DNA of 7,117 bases, from NCBI GenBank assembly GCA_905480305.1, contig CAJQPV010000039.1, forward strand, positions 1-7,117. The letters are read 5' to 3'. The DNA comes from an uncultured Gammaproteobacteria bacterium (GTDB lineage: Bacteria; Pseudomonadota; Gammaproteobacteria; UBA9214). This document shows, one piece after another, positions 6,683 through 7,117 of this stretch. The position numbers and the translations under genes were made by a program. Within the stretch, counting starts at the first letter, position 1; each line of letters begins with the position of its first letter. Under the pieces are notes generated by a model that had not been told where the DNA came from, searched no databases, and saw nothing but the letters and a program-made list of their open reading frames with translations.

Positions 6683-6688
6683 TTCCTC
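6683..6688 (-). promoter_or_regulatory. rimK ribosome binding site overlapping the upstream stop codon
   Basis: Read on the minus strand, GAGGAA lies 5 bases before the rimK ATG at 6677 and overlaps the TGA (6689-6687) that ends the retropepsin-like gene. This is the clearest ribosome site in the window. It confirms the rimK start and suggests translational coupling of the two genes. Confidence 0.75.
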
Positions 6689-7117
6689 AATTGTTTGCAG
6701 AATGACGTTTTCCTGCTTTGCGGGCAGGCTTTTTTCCAAGCACGTAGGAGGCCGCGGGATCAACCAGGAAGCGGTTGTCCAGTGCGGTACGGCCAAGCAG
6801 CATACGAAACTTCATACTGTCCCGGTCTGTTAGTGTAACATCCGCGGTCCATGATATTTGCCCCAGAGAGAGTACCGTTTCAATAACGTAACGATTCTCC
6901 TTGTGTCCGCCCGAATCGCTCACCACACGTCGATCTTTAAGCAGTCTTTCGCATTCCACGAAAGTTTCAGTGTCGCGCTGCAAGGGGTGGATCTTGAACC
7001 GTACCCATTGAATTCCATCGCGCTGAAACGGTTCTACGAAGAATGCATGCAGTGCTGACGTGCGGGCGCCCGTGTCGACCTTTGCCTTGATATGTTTGAT
7101 TCCCAGTTCGGGCAGCG
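6687..7117 (-). CDS. RimB-like 'ATP-dependent zinc protease' family protein, retropepsin-like (5' end outside window)
   Basis: The frame is open to the right edge, so the start is not in the window; 142 codons are visible. A TTG at 6983 is internal to this frame and is not the real start, because the family's key motif lies before it. That motif is '[13 protein letters not shown]' (visible residues about 12-24), with the DTGA of retropepsin-like aspartic folds. '[12 protein letters not shown]', '[11 protein letters not shown]', '[20 protein letters not shown]' (the LGR second motif) and 'FLVDPAASY' then follow the order of this family. The C-terminus is basic ([15 protein letters not shown]). 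Despite the database name, nothing seen here binds ATP or zinc. The family is often encoded beside RimK-type ligases (RimB of the Pseudomonas RimABK set is of this kind, as far as I recall) and probably processes or regulates the ligase or its product. It is the first gene seen of this operon, 9 bases before rimK. Confidence 0.87.
   Translation of the reverse strand, partial: LPELGIKHIKAKVDTGARTSALHAFFVEPFQRDGIQWVRFKIHPLQRDTETFVECERLLKDRRVVSDSGGHKENRYVIETVLSLGQISWTADVTLTDRDSMKFRMLLGRTALDNRFLVDPAASYVLGKKPARKAGKRHSANN

Noticed and set aside
6687..6983. Separate 98-residue gene starting at TTG 6983
   Set aside because: The frame stays open to the right edge and the family-defining DTGA motif lies upstream of this TTG, so it is an internal codon of a longer gene.

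Overview
The window is a compact, protein-coding stretch of bacterial chromosome. The RimK ligase closely resembles gammaproteobacterial RimK (compared with E. coli RimK from memory), and its neighbours are typical of free-living Gammaproteobacteria, so I infer a gammaproteobacterium of moderate GC; genus cannot be read from the sequence. There is no rRNA, tRNA, CRISPR array, transposase or phage gene, and no gene-free stretch over 300 bases (the longest is 177 bases, 4518-4694).

Layout: the left half is read on the plus strand. It holds the 3' part of an MscS-type mechanosensitive channel gene (1-1338, start outside the window), a stand-alone SpoIIE/PP2C-type serine phosphatase (1391-2170) and, just behind it, a soluble Cache/PDC-type sensor protein (2208-3197, possibly from TTG 2175). 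The right half is read on the minus strand. In transcription order it holds a retropepsin-like RimB/'ATP-dependent zinc protease' family gene (6687 to beyond the right edge), rimK (5757-6677), an aspartoacylase/succinylglutamate-desuccinylase-like zinc amidohydrolase (4695-5750) and, after 177 bases, a CPA2-type cation:proton antiporter (3282-4517). The two blocks converge at 3198-3281, which carries an exact 11-bp tandem duplication and a weak terminator-like hairpin.

How the genes may work together: the retropepsin-like protein, RimK and the zinc amidohydrolase are 6-9 bases apart and almost certainly one transcript. One enzyme adds glutamate to a protein or peptide by amide-bond formation, and two putative hydrolases could trim or remove such products. 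The phosphatase plus Cache protein look like a two-gene signalling pair without a visible kinase or anti-sigma partner. The channel and the antiporter both handle ion or osmotic balance, so an osmotic/ionic theme across the window is possible but is inference only.

Most interesting points: the ligase-plus-two-hydrolases cassette, the apparently cytosolic Cache protein next to an orphan PP2C phosphatase, and the unusual ligand-free-looking double beta region in the MscS-like channel. All families are recognisable; I see no clear-cut wholly new system.
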